Shown in pieces: positions 42,409 to 50,546 of a stretch of DNA of 64,000 nt. Each line of letters begins with the position of its first letter. Position 1 is the stretch's first letter. The translations under genes were made by a program, and so were the position numbers. The notes under the pieces are model-generated. The model was not told the DNA's origin. It made no database searches and worked only from the letters and a program-made list of their open reading frames with translations. The stretch lies in contig NZ_SZVW01000015.1 of the NCBI RefSeq assembly GCF_007655005.1, positions 186,001-250,000 of the forward strand. Reading direction: 5' to 3'. The DNA is from Streptomyces tibetensis. GTDB taxonomy: Bacteria > Actinomycetota > Actinomycetes > Streptomycetales > Streptomycetaceae.

Positions 42409-42969
42409 CTACTGGGAACCGGACGGTTCCTCGGTGGTCGTCTCGGTCGTCTCGGTCGTCTTGGTCTTCCCCAGTTTCTGCGGAGGCTCGGCGGCCGCCT
42501 GGGGCGCCTTGGGGGGCTCTGCGGCATTGGGTGGCTCCGGAGCCTTGGGGGCCTTGGCGTATGCCTCCTTGTTCAGCTTGTCCTGGAGGTCCTGGTTCTT
42601 TTGCAGGCCGTCTTCCCTCTTCACCGTCTCACTCGCCTTTGACATGCCGGCGGACGCTGTGCCGGAGACCGAGTCGGCGTGGGCGTGCTGGGCCTGTGTA
42701 CGGGCCGAGTCCTGGGTGGTCTGGATGAAGGAGCCGAGGATGCCCAGGATGACCCGCGCTTCGGGTGACTGCTCCTGTACGACTTTCGCCCGGGAGGATG
42801 CCCCGTGGATCGAATGGACGAACAGGCTCGTGTTCCTGTCGTCGTATGTGTCCTCCTGGGCGTCCTCGAAGTCGACGTCCGCACCCGGTTGCGACTCGGC
42901 TGCGCCGGCTGTCACCGAGAAGAGCCCCGCGCCGCTCTGCGCGAAACCGAAAATATTGTCGAATACCAT
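42409..42969 (-). CDS. Hypothetical partner of the pore-forming-toxin-like protein
   Basis: A 186-residue protein of unknown family starting at 42969 (MVFDNIFGFAQSGAGLFSVT) with AGGGG upstream. Its N-terminal half is a folded region (DRNTSLFVHSIHGASSRAKV, EARVILGILGSFIQTTQDSA); the middle is helical and probably coiled coil (MSKASETVKREDGLQKNQDL) and the end is Pro/Ala/Thr-rich. No signal peptide. It lies 43 bp downstream of the ETX/MTX2-like gene in the same direction, so it is likely its operon partner; a chaperone, immunity or accessory role is possible, but nothing in the sequence decides. Confidence 0.7.
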   Translation of the reverse strand: MVFDNIFGFAQSGAGLFSVTAGAAESQPGADVDFEDAQEDTYDDRNTSLFVHSIHGASSRAKVVQEQSPEARVILGILGSFIQTTQDSARTQAQHAHADSVSGTASAGMSKASETVKREDGLQKNQDLQDKLNKEAYAKAPKAPEPPNAAEPPKAPQAAAEPPQKLGKTKTTETTETTTEEPSGSQ

Positions 42970-43012
42970 GGTCATCACCCCTGGTCGTCGTCGTGGCGGT
43001 GCTGTCGCCCGG

Positions 43013-44104
43013 TCAAGGCCCCTTGTGCAGGGCTCGTGGGCTGAAGGTCAGAGGCTCGGCTTCGAACATCGTGTGGTGGACGTCCAGGGAGGACACGACC
43101 TCCATCCGCCCCTTCATGCGGTATCCGCCGCCGGCCAGGTTGATGCCGGCGATGTCGCGGGCGACCACCTGGGCGAGGCCGGGGAAGGCCCCGGGCTGCG
43201 GGGGAGACAGGACCGGAACCGGAACGGCGTATCTCACCGCGAGGAACCCGGCGAAGGTCACCGGGATCTCGTACTCGAAGTGCTTGTGGGCACGCCGCTG
43301 TGTGGCGATGGTCTCCACACGGGAGTCCTTCGGGACCTTGCCGGAGATTTGCGATTTCGAGGTCCAGCTGGTCGTCAGGGAGCCGCCGACGGTGGCCGCG
43401 AGGCCCAGTGCCAGCTGTGCGTTGAGCGAAGCGCTGCCGGTGGCGCTGCCCTGGGTCGTGAACGCCACCGAGTTCGTCACGGAGTTGGACGCGGAATTCC
43501 CCGTCGAGTTCGTCGCGGCCGTTTCGGTGGCGTTGGCGTTGTCGACCCCGACGCTGTCCTTGCTGTTCTTGTTGGTCACGGTGTTGGCGTTCTTGTTCGC
43601 CATGTCGTTCCGCAGCTGCGTCCCGAACTGGGCTTGGAGGTCCATCTTGAGCTGGTTCTGCAGCTGCAATTGCAGCTGTGCGCCGATGCTGCCGCCGAAG
43701 GTGAGCTTGGCGTCCCCGTGGAGCGACCAGGTCACGCCGTTCGACACGGTGAATTCGACCGAGTCGGTGAAGGTCATCTCGTGCGTGTCGCTGCGGTTGA
43801 CGTAGGCGCGTGAGGAGAACGTGTCCGGCGGGGGCGGAGTGATGTCGCCCCGCTCCTCGATCAGCGGTTCTCCGAGATTCATGTAGGCGAGCCAGCCCAG
43901 ATCGAACGCGGAGCCGGCGAACGTGCCGGAGCTCGACTTGTTGATGGAGATGCCGACGGGCTTGTGCTGCACGCCGCTGTTGTCGGTGTAGACCAGGTTG
44001 GGGTGGTTCAGGAGGGATGGCAGGTCGATGCCGAGTTCCCGCAGGTTCTTCTTCGTCAGCGGATGGCGCTTGAACCGTTCCAGGTTGTAAGCAGTGGAAG
44101 GCAT
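43013..44104 (-). CDS. ETX/MTX2-like (aerolysin-type) beta-pore-forming toxin candidate
   Basis: A 363-residue protein with the layout of aerolysin-type pore formers. Residues 1-105 are an N-terminal domain (SINKSSSGTFAGSAFDLGWL). Residues 106-150 are alternating Ser/Thr-rich beta strands (HEMTFTDSVEFTVSNGVTWS). Residues 150-245 form a long Gln/Asn/Ser/Thr-rich amphipathic stretch, where such toxins carry the insertion hairpin. Residues 246-300 return with SWTSKSQISGKVPKDSRVET and FEYEIPVTFAGFLAVRYAVP, the KVP and IPVTF-type signature of the ETX/MTX2 family. No signal peptide. The start at 44104 has GAGGACGGGGA upstream. Call rests on pattern recognition; the middle is longer and more Asn/Ser-rich than in known toxins. 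Confidence 0.6.
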   Translation of the reverse strand: MPSTAYNLERFKRHPLTKKNLRELGIDLPSLLNHPNLVYTDNSGVQHKPVGISINKSSSGTFAGSAFDLGWLAYMNLGEPLIEERGDITPPPPDTFSSRAYVNRSDTHEMTFTDSVEFTVSNGVTWSLHGDAKLTFGGSIGAQLQLQLQNQLKMDLQAQFGTQLRNDMANKNANTVTNKNSKDSVGVDNANATETAATNSTGNSASNSVTNSVAFTTQGSATGSASLNAQLALGLAATVGGSLTTSWTSKSQISGKVPKDSRVETIATQRRAHKHFEYEIPVTFAGFLAVRYAVPVPVLSPPQPGAFPGLAQVVARDIAGINLAGGGYRMKGRMEVVSSLDVHHTMFEAEPLTFSPRALHKGP

Positions 44105-44507
44105 TCCCCGTCCTCGGCTGATTCTCTCCGAAACGCGCTCGATGGAACCGAACAGGCATCTGCGCGCTTTCCGAAATTCGAAGCTATCAGCGGCCTCATT
44201 TTCCGGGAAGAAATCCTTCACGTATCACACTCAATCGAGTGAAAGGCATTCACCGACCATTCTCAAGTCGCCGAGAATCTCGGTAGGTTGAAGCGCTGCC
44301 AGCCGCTCAATCGGTGCCGCCAAAAAGTCTTGCAAGCGATTGTTGCAGCCGTGATTTATGTGGCGGTGGTGGTGTTTGATTCGGCCGTTCATAAAGGCCG
44401 GGTTATTTCGATCCAGGGCGGTAAAGCCGTCGCTAATGCTGCGCGGCAAAGCGCTGCACTGTGGCTGGCTCAATGTTCTCCACTTCAAGAACAGGTGAGG
44501 TCCCGCG
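44105..44507. other. Divergent regulatory region of the lectin/toxin cluster
   Basis: About 400 bp between the divergently read pore-former-like gene and the next lectin gene, with clearly lower GC than its surroundings. It contains short dyads, such as CACTC-AATC-GAGTG (44228-44241) and CCGAG-AAT-CTCGG near 44270. No gene is convincing inside. Transferred DNA or a regulatory region would both explain the base composition. Confidence 0.45.
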
Positions 44508-45227
44508 ATGTACACCCAAGAACGCACGACGATGTCGAACCTCGTGGTCGGCGGCCCGGTGGCGGTGAACAGCTACGACAACGCGATCGTGGCCGCGCTG
44601 GTCGAGAACCGGCCGGTCATGGTCGTCCACGCCTTCAACGGCGGCTTCCTGCGGCCCGTCGAGCTGAAGGACAGCGTCCACGACAAGGGAGTCAAGCTGT
44701 CCACCGCGCTCGACTCGGCCACCAAGGAGGCGCAGGGTCACCTGTGGTACATCACCCCGGCCGGCTTCTTCGGACAGCGACCGCTGTACTTCATCGAGAG
44801 CGCCGCGGGCCAGGTGACACCCAAGCCCACCGGCGCCGGCCAGGGCGACGCGGGGCGCGGCGACGACGGCGCGCCCAAGCCTCAGCGCCGGCGCATCACC
44901 GTCCACCAGAAAGCCCCCGAGGGCACGGCCGACACCGTCCAGGTGGGCCTGCCCGACAAGGTCGGTGACCTGTGGCGCGGGAAGAACGGCGCGCCCGAGG
45001 ACACCCAGCTGTGGGTCGTCACGCTGACGCCGTGGGGCGGGATCACCTTCGTGCCGATCACCCACCCCGACGCCATCCTCGGGTTCAAGGACCACGCGGT
45101 GGCGGCCGACAGCGAGGTGCGTGTGACCTACAACTGGGGCGGGGACTTCACCGGGACGGTCATCAACACGTTCTACCCGCGGCTGCCCAACGAGTGGAAC
45201 GTCCCCTACCACCACGTCTTCACATGA
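44508..45227 (+). CDS. Beta-trefoil-like protein of the toxin/lectin cluster
   Basis: A 239-residue protein starting at 44508 with GGTGAGG upstream. Two repeated halves are separated by a Gly/Asp/Pro-rich linker (GAGQGDAGRGDDGAPKPQ). Each half has strands like NRPVMVVHAFNGGFLRPVEL and QGHLWYITPAGFFGQRPLYF, then RRRITVHQKAPEGTADTVQV and TQLWVVTLTPWGGITFVPIT. The repeated LW-x-V/I aromatic turns suggest beta-trefoil or related lectin repeats but are not diagnostic. It also has YNWGGDFTGTVINTFY near the end. No signal peptide. It sits between the pore-former-like gene and the ricin/FG-GAP gene, on the opposite strand to the former. Confidence 0.65.
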   Translation: MYTQERTTMSNLVVGGPVAVNSYDNAIVAALVENRPVMVVHAFNGGFLRPVELKDSVHDKGVKLSTALDSATKEAQGHLWYITPAGFFGQRPLYFIESAAGQVTPKPTGAGQGDAGRGDDGAPKPQRRRITVHQKAPEGTADTVQVGLPDKVGDLWRGKNGAPEDTQLWVVTLTPWGGITFVPITHPDAILGFKDHAVAADSEVRVTYNWGGDFTGTVINTFYPRLPNEWNVPYHHVFT

Positions 45228-45294
45228 GCCGCGGCCGCCGCCCCACCACATCTGTCCCGAGCCCACGCCCCTACCACCTGGAAGAGGCACCGCG

Positions 45295-47322
45295 ATGCCC
45301 GTGCCCACGCAAGAACTGAAACTTCAGATCGTCAACGCGGCCACGGCGAAGATCCTCGGCGCCAGGTCCACGCCGGGAACGGACGGGGCACTGGTCGTGC
45401 GTGACTTCCCTGACGGTGGCCCGAGCCCGGAGCAGTGGCAGCTCACCCCCGTACAGGCCACGCAAGGCGGGCCGGCACGAGACGAGCAGGCCTATGTGAT
45501 CCGCAACGCGGTCAGCGGCAAGGTCCTCGACAATCCCGCCGCCGCGGACCGCGGCGTCCGCCAGTGGGACGCCACCGCCGGCAAAAAGGACCAGCAGTGG
45601 CACGTCGTCCCCGTGGAGGGCGAAGCCGGCCTCTACTTCATCGAGGGCGCCACCGACGGGGTCGTCCTCGACCTCGCCGACCCCACAGCGGACGACATCC
45701 GGGTCGTCCTGCGCGCGTACGACGACAGCGCGACAAGCCAGCACTGGCGGTTCATCCCGGCCGCCCCCGAGCGCACCAGCGACCCCGTCCTGCACTGGGC
45801 ACGACTGAGCCACTGGAACAGCCGCCAGTCCTGGCGACTGTCCCGCTCGGCCGCGCTGCGGCCGGCCCCCGCGGCGACACCCTCCTTCAGCGACATGCTG
45901 CTGGTCGTCAAGCGGTTCGGAAGCGACCAGGACGCCGGCGCATGGCAGAGCCTCGGAGCCAGTTGTTCCACCGGCGGCCAAGCGGGCCGGTGGGCCGGGC
46001 TCGGTGACCGGTTCCTCGCCGACACCACCGGAGCAGGGCAAGCGGACATCGTCGGGCTCAAACCCGCGAAGGGAGCTGTGACGGCCGCCAGCGAAGGCGA
46101 CGGCACCTTCAAGGACGACGAGCGCGTCCTGCACCCACCCGTACCCTCCCCGAGCCCCAAGGACCTGTGGACCCTCGCGGACACGACGGGTGACGGCAGG
46201 CCCGACGTCGTCGTCCTTGCTGCCGACGGTGTCCGCGTGTTCCTGCAGGACGAGAACAAGAAATTCGCGCCCGCGAGCGGTGAGCCGGTCATCAAGGCGT
46301 TCGGCCACGGGCAGCCGGCCGGCGGGTGGGTTGCCGACAAGCATCCCCGCTTCGTCACCGACACCACCGGTGACGGCCGCACGGACATCGTGGGCTTCCA
46401 CGACGACGGCGTCTGGATCTCACTCCAGGACGAGGAAGGAAAGTTCGCACCCCTCGCCGCGGAACCGGCTCTCCGGGCATTCGGCCACGACGAGAAGGCG
46501 GGCGGGTAGGTTGCCGACAAGCATCCCCGCTTCGTCACCGACACCACCGGTGACGGCCGCACGGACATCGTGGGCTTCCACGACGACGGCGTCTGGATCT
46601 CACTCCAGGACGAGGAAGGAAAGTTCGCACCCCTCGCCGCGGAACCGGCTCTCCGGGCATTCGGCCACGACGAGAAGGCGGGCGGGTGGGTTGCCGACAA
46701 GCATCCCCGCTTCCTCGCCGACACCACCGGTGACGGCCGCACGGACATCGTGGGCTTCCACGACGACGGCGTCTGGATCTCACTCCAGGACGAGGAAGGA
46801 AAGCTCGCCGACCCCCTGTGGATCCTCGACGACTTCGGGGTCGACCAGGGGTGGAGCTCGGTCGAGGAGCACCCCCGGTCCCTGGTCCGGACCGCCGACG
46901 GCCAAGCTGTGGACGTCGTCGGGTTCGGCCCGCAGGGCGTCGTCGTCGCACGTGGGCGCGGCGACGGCACGTTCGAGCCCTCCCAGCTCGTCCTGAACGA
47001 CTTCGGGCTGGCCCAGGGGTGGACGAGCAAGAAGCACCTCCGGTTCCTCGCCGACGTCACCGGCGACGGCAACCCAGACATCGTCGGCTTCGGCGACGAA
47101 GGGGTTTGGGTGTCGCACAACTGCGGCGACGGCCGGTTCGAGCAGGCGCAGCTGGTGTGCCGCGGCTTCGGCTACAACGACGACGCAGGCGCCTGGCGGG
47201 TCGGCCACCACCCCCGCTTCGTCGCCGACATCACCGGTGACGGACGCGTCGACATCGTCGGCTTCGGCGGGCCGGGCGTGTACGTGGCCCGAAACCTCTT
47301 CCGCCGCTTCAGAACCCGATAA
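45295..47322 (+). pseudogene. Ricin-type lectin fused to FG-GAP propeller, interrupted by one TAG
   Basis: A 675-codon gene if one TAG at 46507-46509 is read through. Residues 1-165 are a ricin-type trefoil (QWQLTPVQ, RNAVSGKVLDNP, QQWHVVPV, QHWRFIPA). From about residue 225 there are FG-GAP/VCBS repeats with DTTGDGRTDIVGF-like Asp-rich calcium loops. The TAG replaces a Trp codon (TGG in the sister repeats at 46327 and 46687) at codon 405. The frame continues to TAA/TGA-free end at 47322. Upstream and downstream parts are otherwise intact, so this is a very recent nonsense change. Translation could restart near 46570. The gene probably encoded a glycan-binding propeller partner of the toxin-like protein. 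Confidence 0.8.
46321..46803. repeat. 180-bp tandem repeats in the FG-GAP gene
   Basis: Units 46321-46500 and 46501-46680 differ at a single base (G to A at 46508, creating the TAG), and a third copy runs from 46681 to about 46803 with two further differences (ttcgtcaccg becomes ttcctcgccg). Each unit is 60 codons, one FG-GAP repeat. Near-identity at DNA level means recent duplication, and recombination among units would keep the frame. Confidence 0.95.
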
Positions 47323-47857
47323 TCCTCCAAGGCCCTCCACCGCTGCAGCACGGCGACCGGCCATCGGCGGCGAGGGCGGCTACCAGGCCGTCCAGCTCGA
47401 CACCAATGACCGAGCACGCAACGTCACCGTCGCACCCGGCCGGCGCTGAACCAGCCTGTCGGTGCATGGCGGGCCGCCCTGCGGCTCGCAGGCCGGCGAC
47501 CGCACCGCCTACCGCCTGAAGGGCCGCGGTGCGGCTGATGACCAAGCGGCCCCTCGGTTGTCGTACCTGCCGGACCGCCGCGCCCGGGCGAGGCCGGGGA
47601 GCCGGCGAGCGCTCCGACGATTGCCTCGAATCGTCCCGCGGGCCGGTGATACCTGCCGACCCCTCACCAGGGGCTCGCTGGGGCGGTGACGGGTCCTTAC
47701 AGGGGTGCGTTGGCCGACGCCGGCTCCCGGCGGCTGTTGACGCTCCGTCATAGAACTACGGGGCACGCCTGCCCTGCGGTCACGAAAGGCAGTTGAACAA
47801 CCCAAGGTGTGGCTCCCCGGGTCAGAGTTCCGGGGGCGAAAGCAGGAGGGGAAGAAC
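47323..47857. other. Gap with degenerate sequence
   Basis: No intact gene. A short frame near 47370-47449 reads EGGYQAVQLDTNDRARNVTV and could be a relic of an unidentified gene. The last 60 bases carry the strong ribosome-binding site (AGGAGGGGAAG) of the next lectin gene. Confidence 0.35.
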
Positions 47858-48906
47858 ATGACGGTTCCTTCGGCGCCGGGTATGTCCTGGGACTCGGTGA
47901 CCTCGCTCGGCGGGCAGCTGACGGGTAATCCGGCGGTGGCGCCCTCTTCGGACGGCCGGCTGGAGGTGTTCATCAGGGGCCGCGCGGACAACGCGCTGTC
48001 GCACTGTCATCAGCAGACATGGGGCGGCTGGTCCGAGTGGGAAAACCTGGGCGCCAGCACGTCGTCCGGCGATCCCTCCGCCCTGCACACGGCCGCGGCG
48101 CATCGGGGTGTTCTTCAAAAACGGTCAGGGCAACCTCGCACATCCCTGGCAGACGGTCATCAACGGCGGCTACGGAGCAGGGAAGGTGCTGGCCGACAAC
48201 ATCGGAGGTAGCCCGGTCCCCGGGCTGCACGCCGACGGCCGCCCGGCGGCCTTCTTCCGGGGCACCGACAACGCCCTGTGGCATGTGTGGGAGACCACCA
48301 AGTCCGGCTACGGCAACTGGACCGGTCCTGCCGCCCTGGGCGGCACCCTGTCGGGCGACCCGGCAGTGGCGACCGACGCCCGCGGCCGTCTGCAGGTGTT
48401 CTTCCGCGGTACCGACGGTCACCTGTGGGTCGTCCGACAGCGGGACGCCAACGACAACGTTTGGGAAAGCCCCCGGAACATCGTGCAGAACGTCGGCGGC
48501 GATCCCGTCGTCGGCACCAACGCCGACGGGCGCCTGGAGGTGTTCTTCCGGGGCACCGACAACGCCCTGTGGCACCTGCCGCAGACCGACGACTACAACG
48601 GCTGGGCCACACTGAGCAGCCTCGGCGGCACCCTGACCGGGAACCCGGCCGTCGCCCGGGCCGCCGACGCCCGGCCGGCCACCTTCCACTGGGGCGGCGG
48701 CCACCTGTGGGTCAACGAGCAGACCATCGTCAACGGCACCGACTGGAGCGCCTGGGAGCAGATCGCGCAGGACATCGGCGGTGAGCCCGTCGTCGGGTCC
48801 GACGGACACGGACGCCTGGACGTGTTCCTCCACGGGACGCCACGCCGTTTGGCACATCGCCCAGATGTTCGGCCAGCCGGCAGCGGGATACGCTACGTCC
48901 CCCTGA
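47858..48906 (+). pseudogene. PLL-like lectin beta-propeller, two frameshifts
   Basis: A gene of about 350 codons encoding a six- to seven-bladed PLL/sialidase-like propeller, as found in Photorhabdus-type lectins. Blades repeat about every 48 residues with GNPAVA/GDPAVA, GRLEVFFRGTDNALWH and a WxxW-like strand (GNWTGPAALGG, SAWEQIAQDIGG). The ATG at 47858 has AGGAGGGGAAG upstream. The frame changes near 48095 (after SALHTAA, resuming at GVFFKNGQGN) and again near 48840 (DVFLHGT, resuming HAVWHIAQMFGQPAAGY before TGA 48906). Both changes are of the same sense, so at present no full-length product is possible. Sequencing error cannot be excluded. Confidence 0.8.
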
Positions 48907-48916
48907 CGCCTGCCCT

Positions 48917-48933
48917 CTGGCCCGAAGGGCCAG
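48917..48933 (+). terminator. Terminator hairpin of the lectin gene
   Basis: CTGGCCC at 48917-48923, GAA, GGGCCAG at 48927-48933: a perfect 7-bp stem, 11 bases after the lectin stop. Confidence 0.6.
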
Positions 48934-49020
48934 CGGGTCAACGCCTCCAGCAGGTGCTCGCCGTCGGTGGTGTCATAGCGGATCGCGCCGGCCATGTACA
49001 CCTGAGGCCGGCCGGTCAGT
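48920..49020 (-). other. Coding-like fragment, unrecognised
   Basis: On the minus strand a frame reads LTGRPQVYMAGAIRYDTTDG, then EHLLEALTRWPFG. It has good codon use but no start or stop that makes a full gene, and part of it is the terminator hairpin. Probably the end of an old insertion; family unknown. Confidence 0.25.
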
Positions 49021-49030
49021 GGCGGGGCCA

Positions 49031-49240
49031 GTGAAGCCCCGCTTGGTTGCCGCTGCGTTCCTGCTGTTCCTGCCCCTGACCGCTGGCGGCGCGCTTTCCG
49101 CTGCCGCTGACGCGGAGCCGGCCGCAGTCACTGTGCCGCTGGCCGAAGGCGTCCAGGCCCTGCCGGTGGCCGCGGAGACGCGGACCGGGCACCAGCGCAC
49201 GAGCTTCCGGCGCTGGATCGACGCCGACCACGTGGGAGGG
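49031..49240 (+). pseudogene. Secreted HNH/DUF1524-type nuclease, N-terminal remnant
   Basis: A GTG-started frame encodes a signal peptide (PRLVAAAFLLFLPLTAGGAL) followed by VPLAEGVQALPVAAETRTGH, then QRTSFRRWIDADHVGG. This is the N-terminus of secreted actinobacterial HNH endonuclease-like proteins (GYxRxxF-x-W-x-DAD). Similarity breaks off after about residue 68, where a Cys-rich active region should begin, and the frame continues as unrelated sequence. It is truncated next to a ligase relic. Confidence 0.7.
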
Positions 49241-49344
49241 CGGGATGGGCGGCGCGGACGCGGCCGGGGATCGGGGCGCGCTCACCGGTATTGCGCGTCG
49301 GCCGGGGGCCTCCGCGCGGTGCCGCCGTCAGTGTGGCGGCGATG

Positions 49345-49525
49345 TTCAGCGGGGGACCTCGGAGGGCGAGAGGTCAGGGCGGGCGCGGTGCAGGCGAGCG
49401 GGGTGGCGCCACCGGCCCGAGGCGTCGCGGGCGACGTCGACGCCGACTTCAACCACCAGCTCGGGTTCCACCAGCGTGATGTTTCAACGGCTGCCCCACC
49501 CGGCGGAAAACGACCAGCGAACGCG
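49345..49525 (-). pseudogene. Second decayed DNA ligase C-terminus
   Basis: The minus strand reads, across frames, FSAGWG-like, LVEPELVVEVGVDVARDASG and HRARPDLSP-type segments. It is the same family end as the relic at 1541-1990, and the two DNA stretches are clearly alike over about 190 bp. It has no catalytic domain or start codon. The two copies lie 48 kb apart in the same orientation. Confidence 0.65.
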
Positions 49526-49671
49526 CTCGCCGCGGCCCGGGCTTGCCTCGTCGCTGGGACCGACTCACCTCGCTGCCGGACGTGGTCGCGCAAGCTGGAA
49601 CCCTGCACCGAGTGCGGACGCCCCTCGGGTCAGACGACAGCCGAGCGGGCCATAAAGACGTCGGGGGCGCT

Positions 49672-50181
49672 TCAGTGCTGGATCAGGCCGCCAACTGGGA
49701 CAGGAGCGACGTGGCCGGTTGCCGGAACCGTCCGCACCAGGGCGAGGCCGATATCGACCAGCGATGATCGGCGGAGGCGAGCAACGTCGGGGATCGGGGT
49801 CCAGACCGACTCAACGGTTTCGCCGTTCGGCTCAGGCCGGAGCTGACCGCCAGTGATACGCACCTGGTAGAAGATGCCGACATTCTGGTGCTCGATTCCC
49901 GCACGCGCGACGGCTGCGGGGATCACCCTGGAGTCCACGCCCAACAGGCGCTCGACCACCGCGGAGCAGCCGGTCTCCTCAGCAACTTCCCGGATCACCG
50001 TGTCGAACGGATCCTCCGCGTGCTCGACCCTACCGCCCGGAAGAGTCCAGTTGTTCGACGCGTGATGGGCGAGCAGCACCCGCCCGTCCTCGGTGCACAC
50101 GGCGTAGGCCGCCAACCGGAAGCTTCCCCGCTTCAACTGATCTGGGACCGCTTCGGCTACACCGTCTGTTTCTTGGCTCAT
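49672..50181 (-). CDS. NUDIX hydrolase
   Basis: A 169-residue NUDIX enzyme starting at 50181 (MSQETDGVAEAV). The NUDIX box G-x5-E-x7-REVAEETG is complete (GGRVEHAEDP, DTVIREVAEETGC). Other conserved parts are AYAVCTEDGRVLLAHHASNN and WTLPGG. The N-terminal charged segment and SFRLAAYAV lead-in are usual for actinobacterial NUDIX proteins of the MutT-like group. Substrate unknown. No coupled neighbour; unlike the NUDIX gene at 3514, it stands alone. Confidence 0.92.
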   Translation of the reverse strand: MSQETDGVAEAVPDQLKRGSFRLAAYAVCTEDGRVLLAHHASNNWTLPGGRVEHAEDPFDTVIREVAEETGCSAVVERLLGVDSRVIPAAVARAGIEHQNVGIFYQVRITGGQLRPEPNGETVESVWTPIPDVARLRRSSLVDIGLALVRTVPATGHVAPVPVGGLIQH

Positions 50182-50546
50182 TGGATCATCTTGGCCCACT
50201 TCGACTCGGCACCCGCAACCGAGGTAGCAGTCGCCCACACGCGGACGGCCACCGCTTCGAGAGCGCCCAGACGTCCTCCGTGGCCCTGAGACCAGCGCTA
50301 TTCCGCAGCCTTGAATATCCGAACTTACCGATATTCGCCGGATCGATCCGCAAGCGCGAGTACTACGCCCTCGGTACTCCCGCGCAAAAATTGGCTTGTC
50401 CCACCAAACCGGCTCGCCCTAGGGTGAAATCACTTCGACGAGACGTTCCCCAGAAGCACGCCGCAGAGCGGGAGCGTCCCACCTCGCTGAGGTGCCGGAG
50501 GGGCGGCAGCAGTCTTTGTCGACCCTTCCCTTCGGAGGTCTCCTTC

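Noticed and set aside
42978..44221. Upstream GTG starts for the genes at 42409 and 43013 (42978, 44221).
   Set aside because: The extensions have poor ribosome-binding sites and do not look like family sequence.
46321..46803. Possible CRISPR-like repeats.
   Set aside because: Units are in-frame FG-GAP protein repeats.
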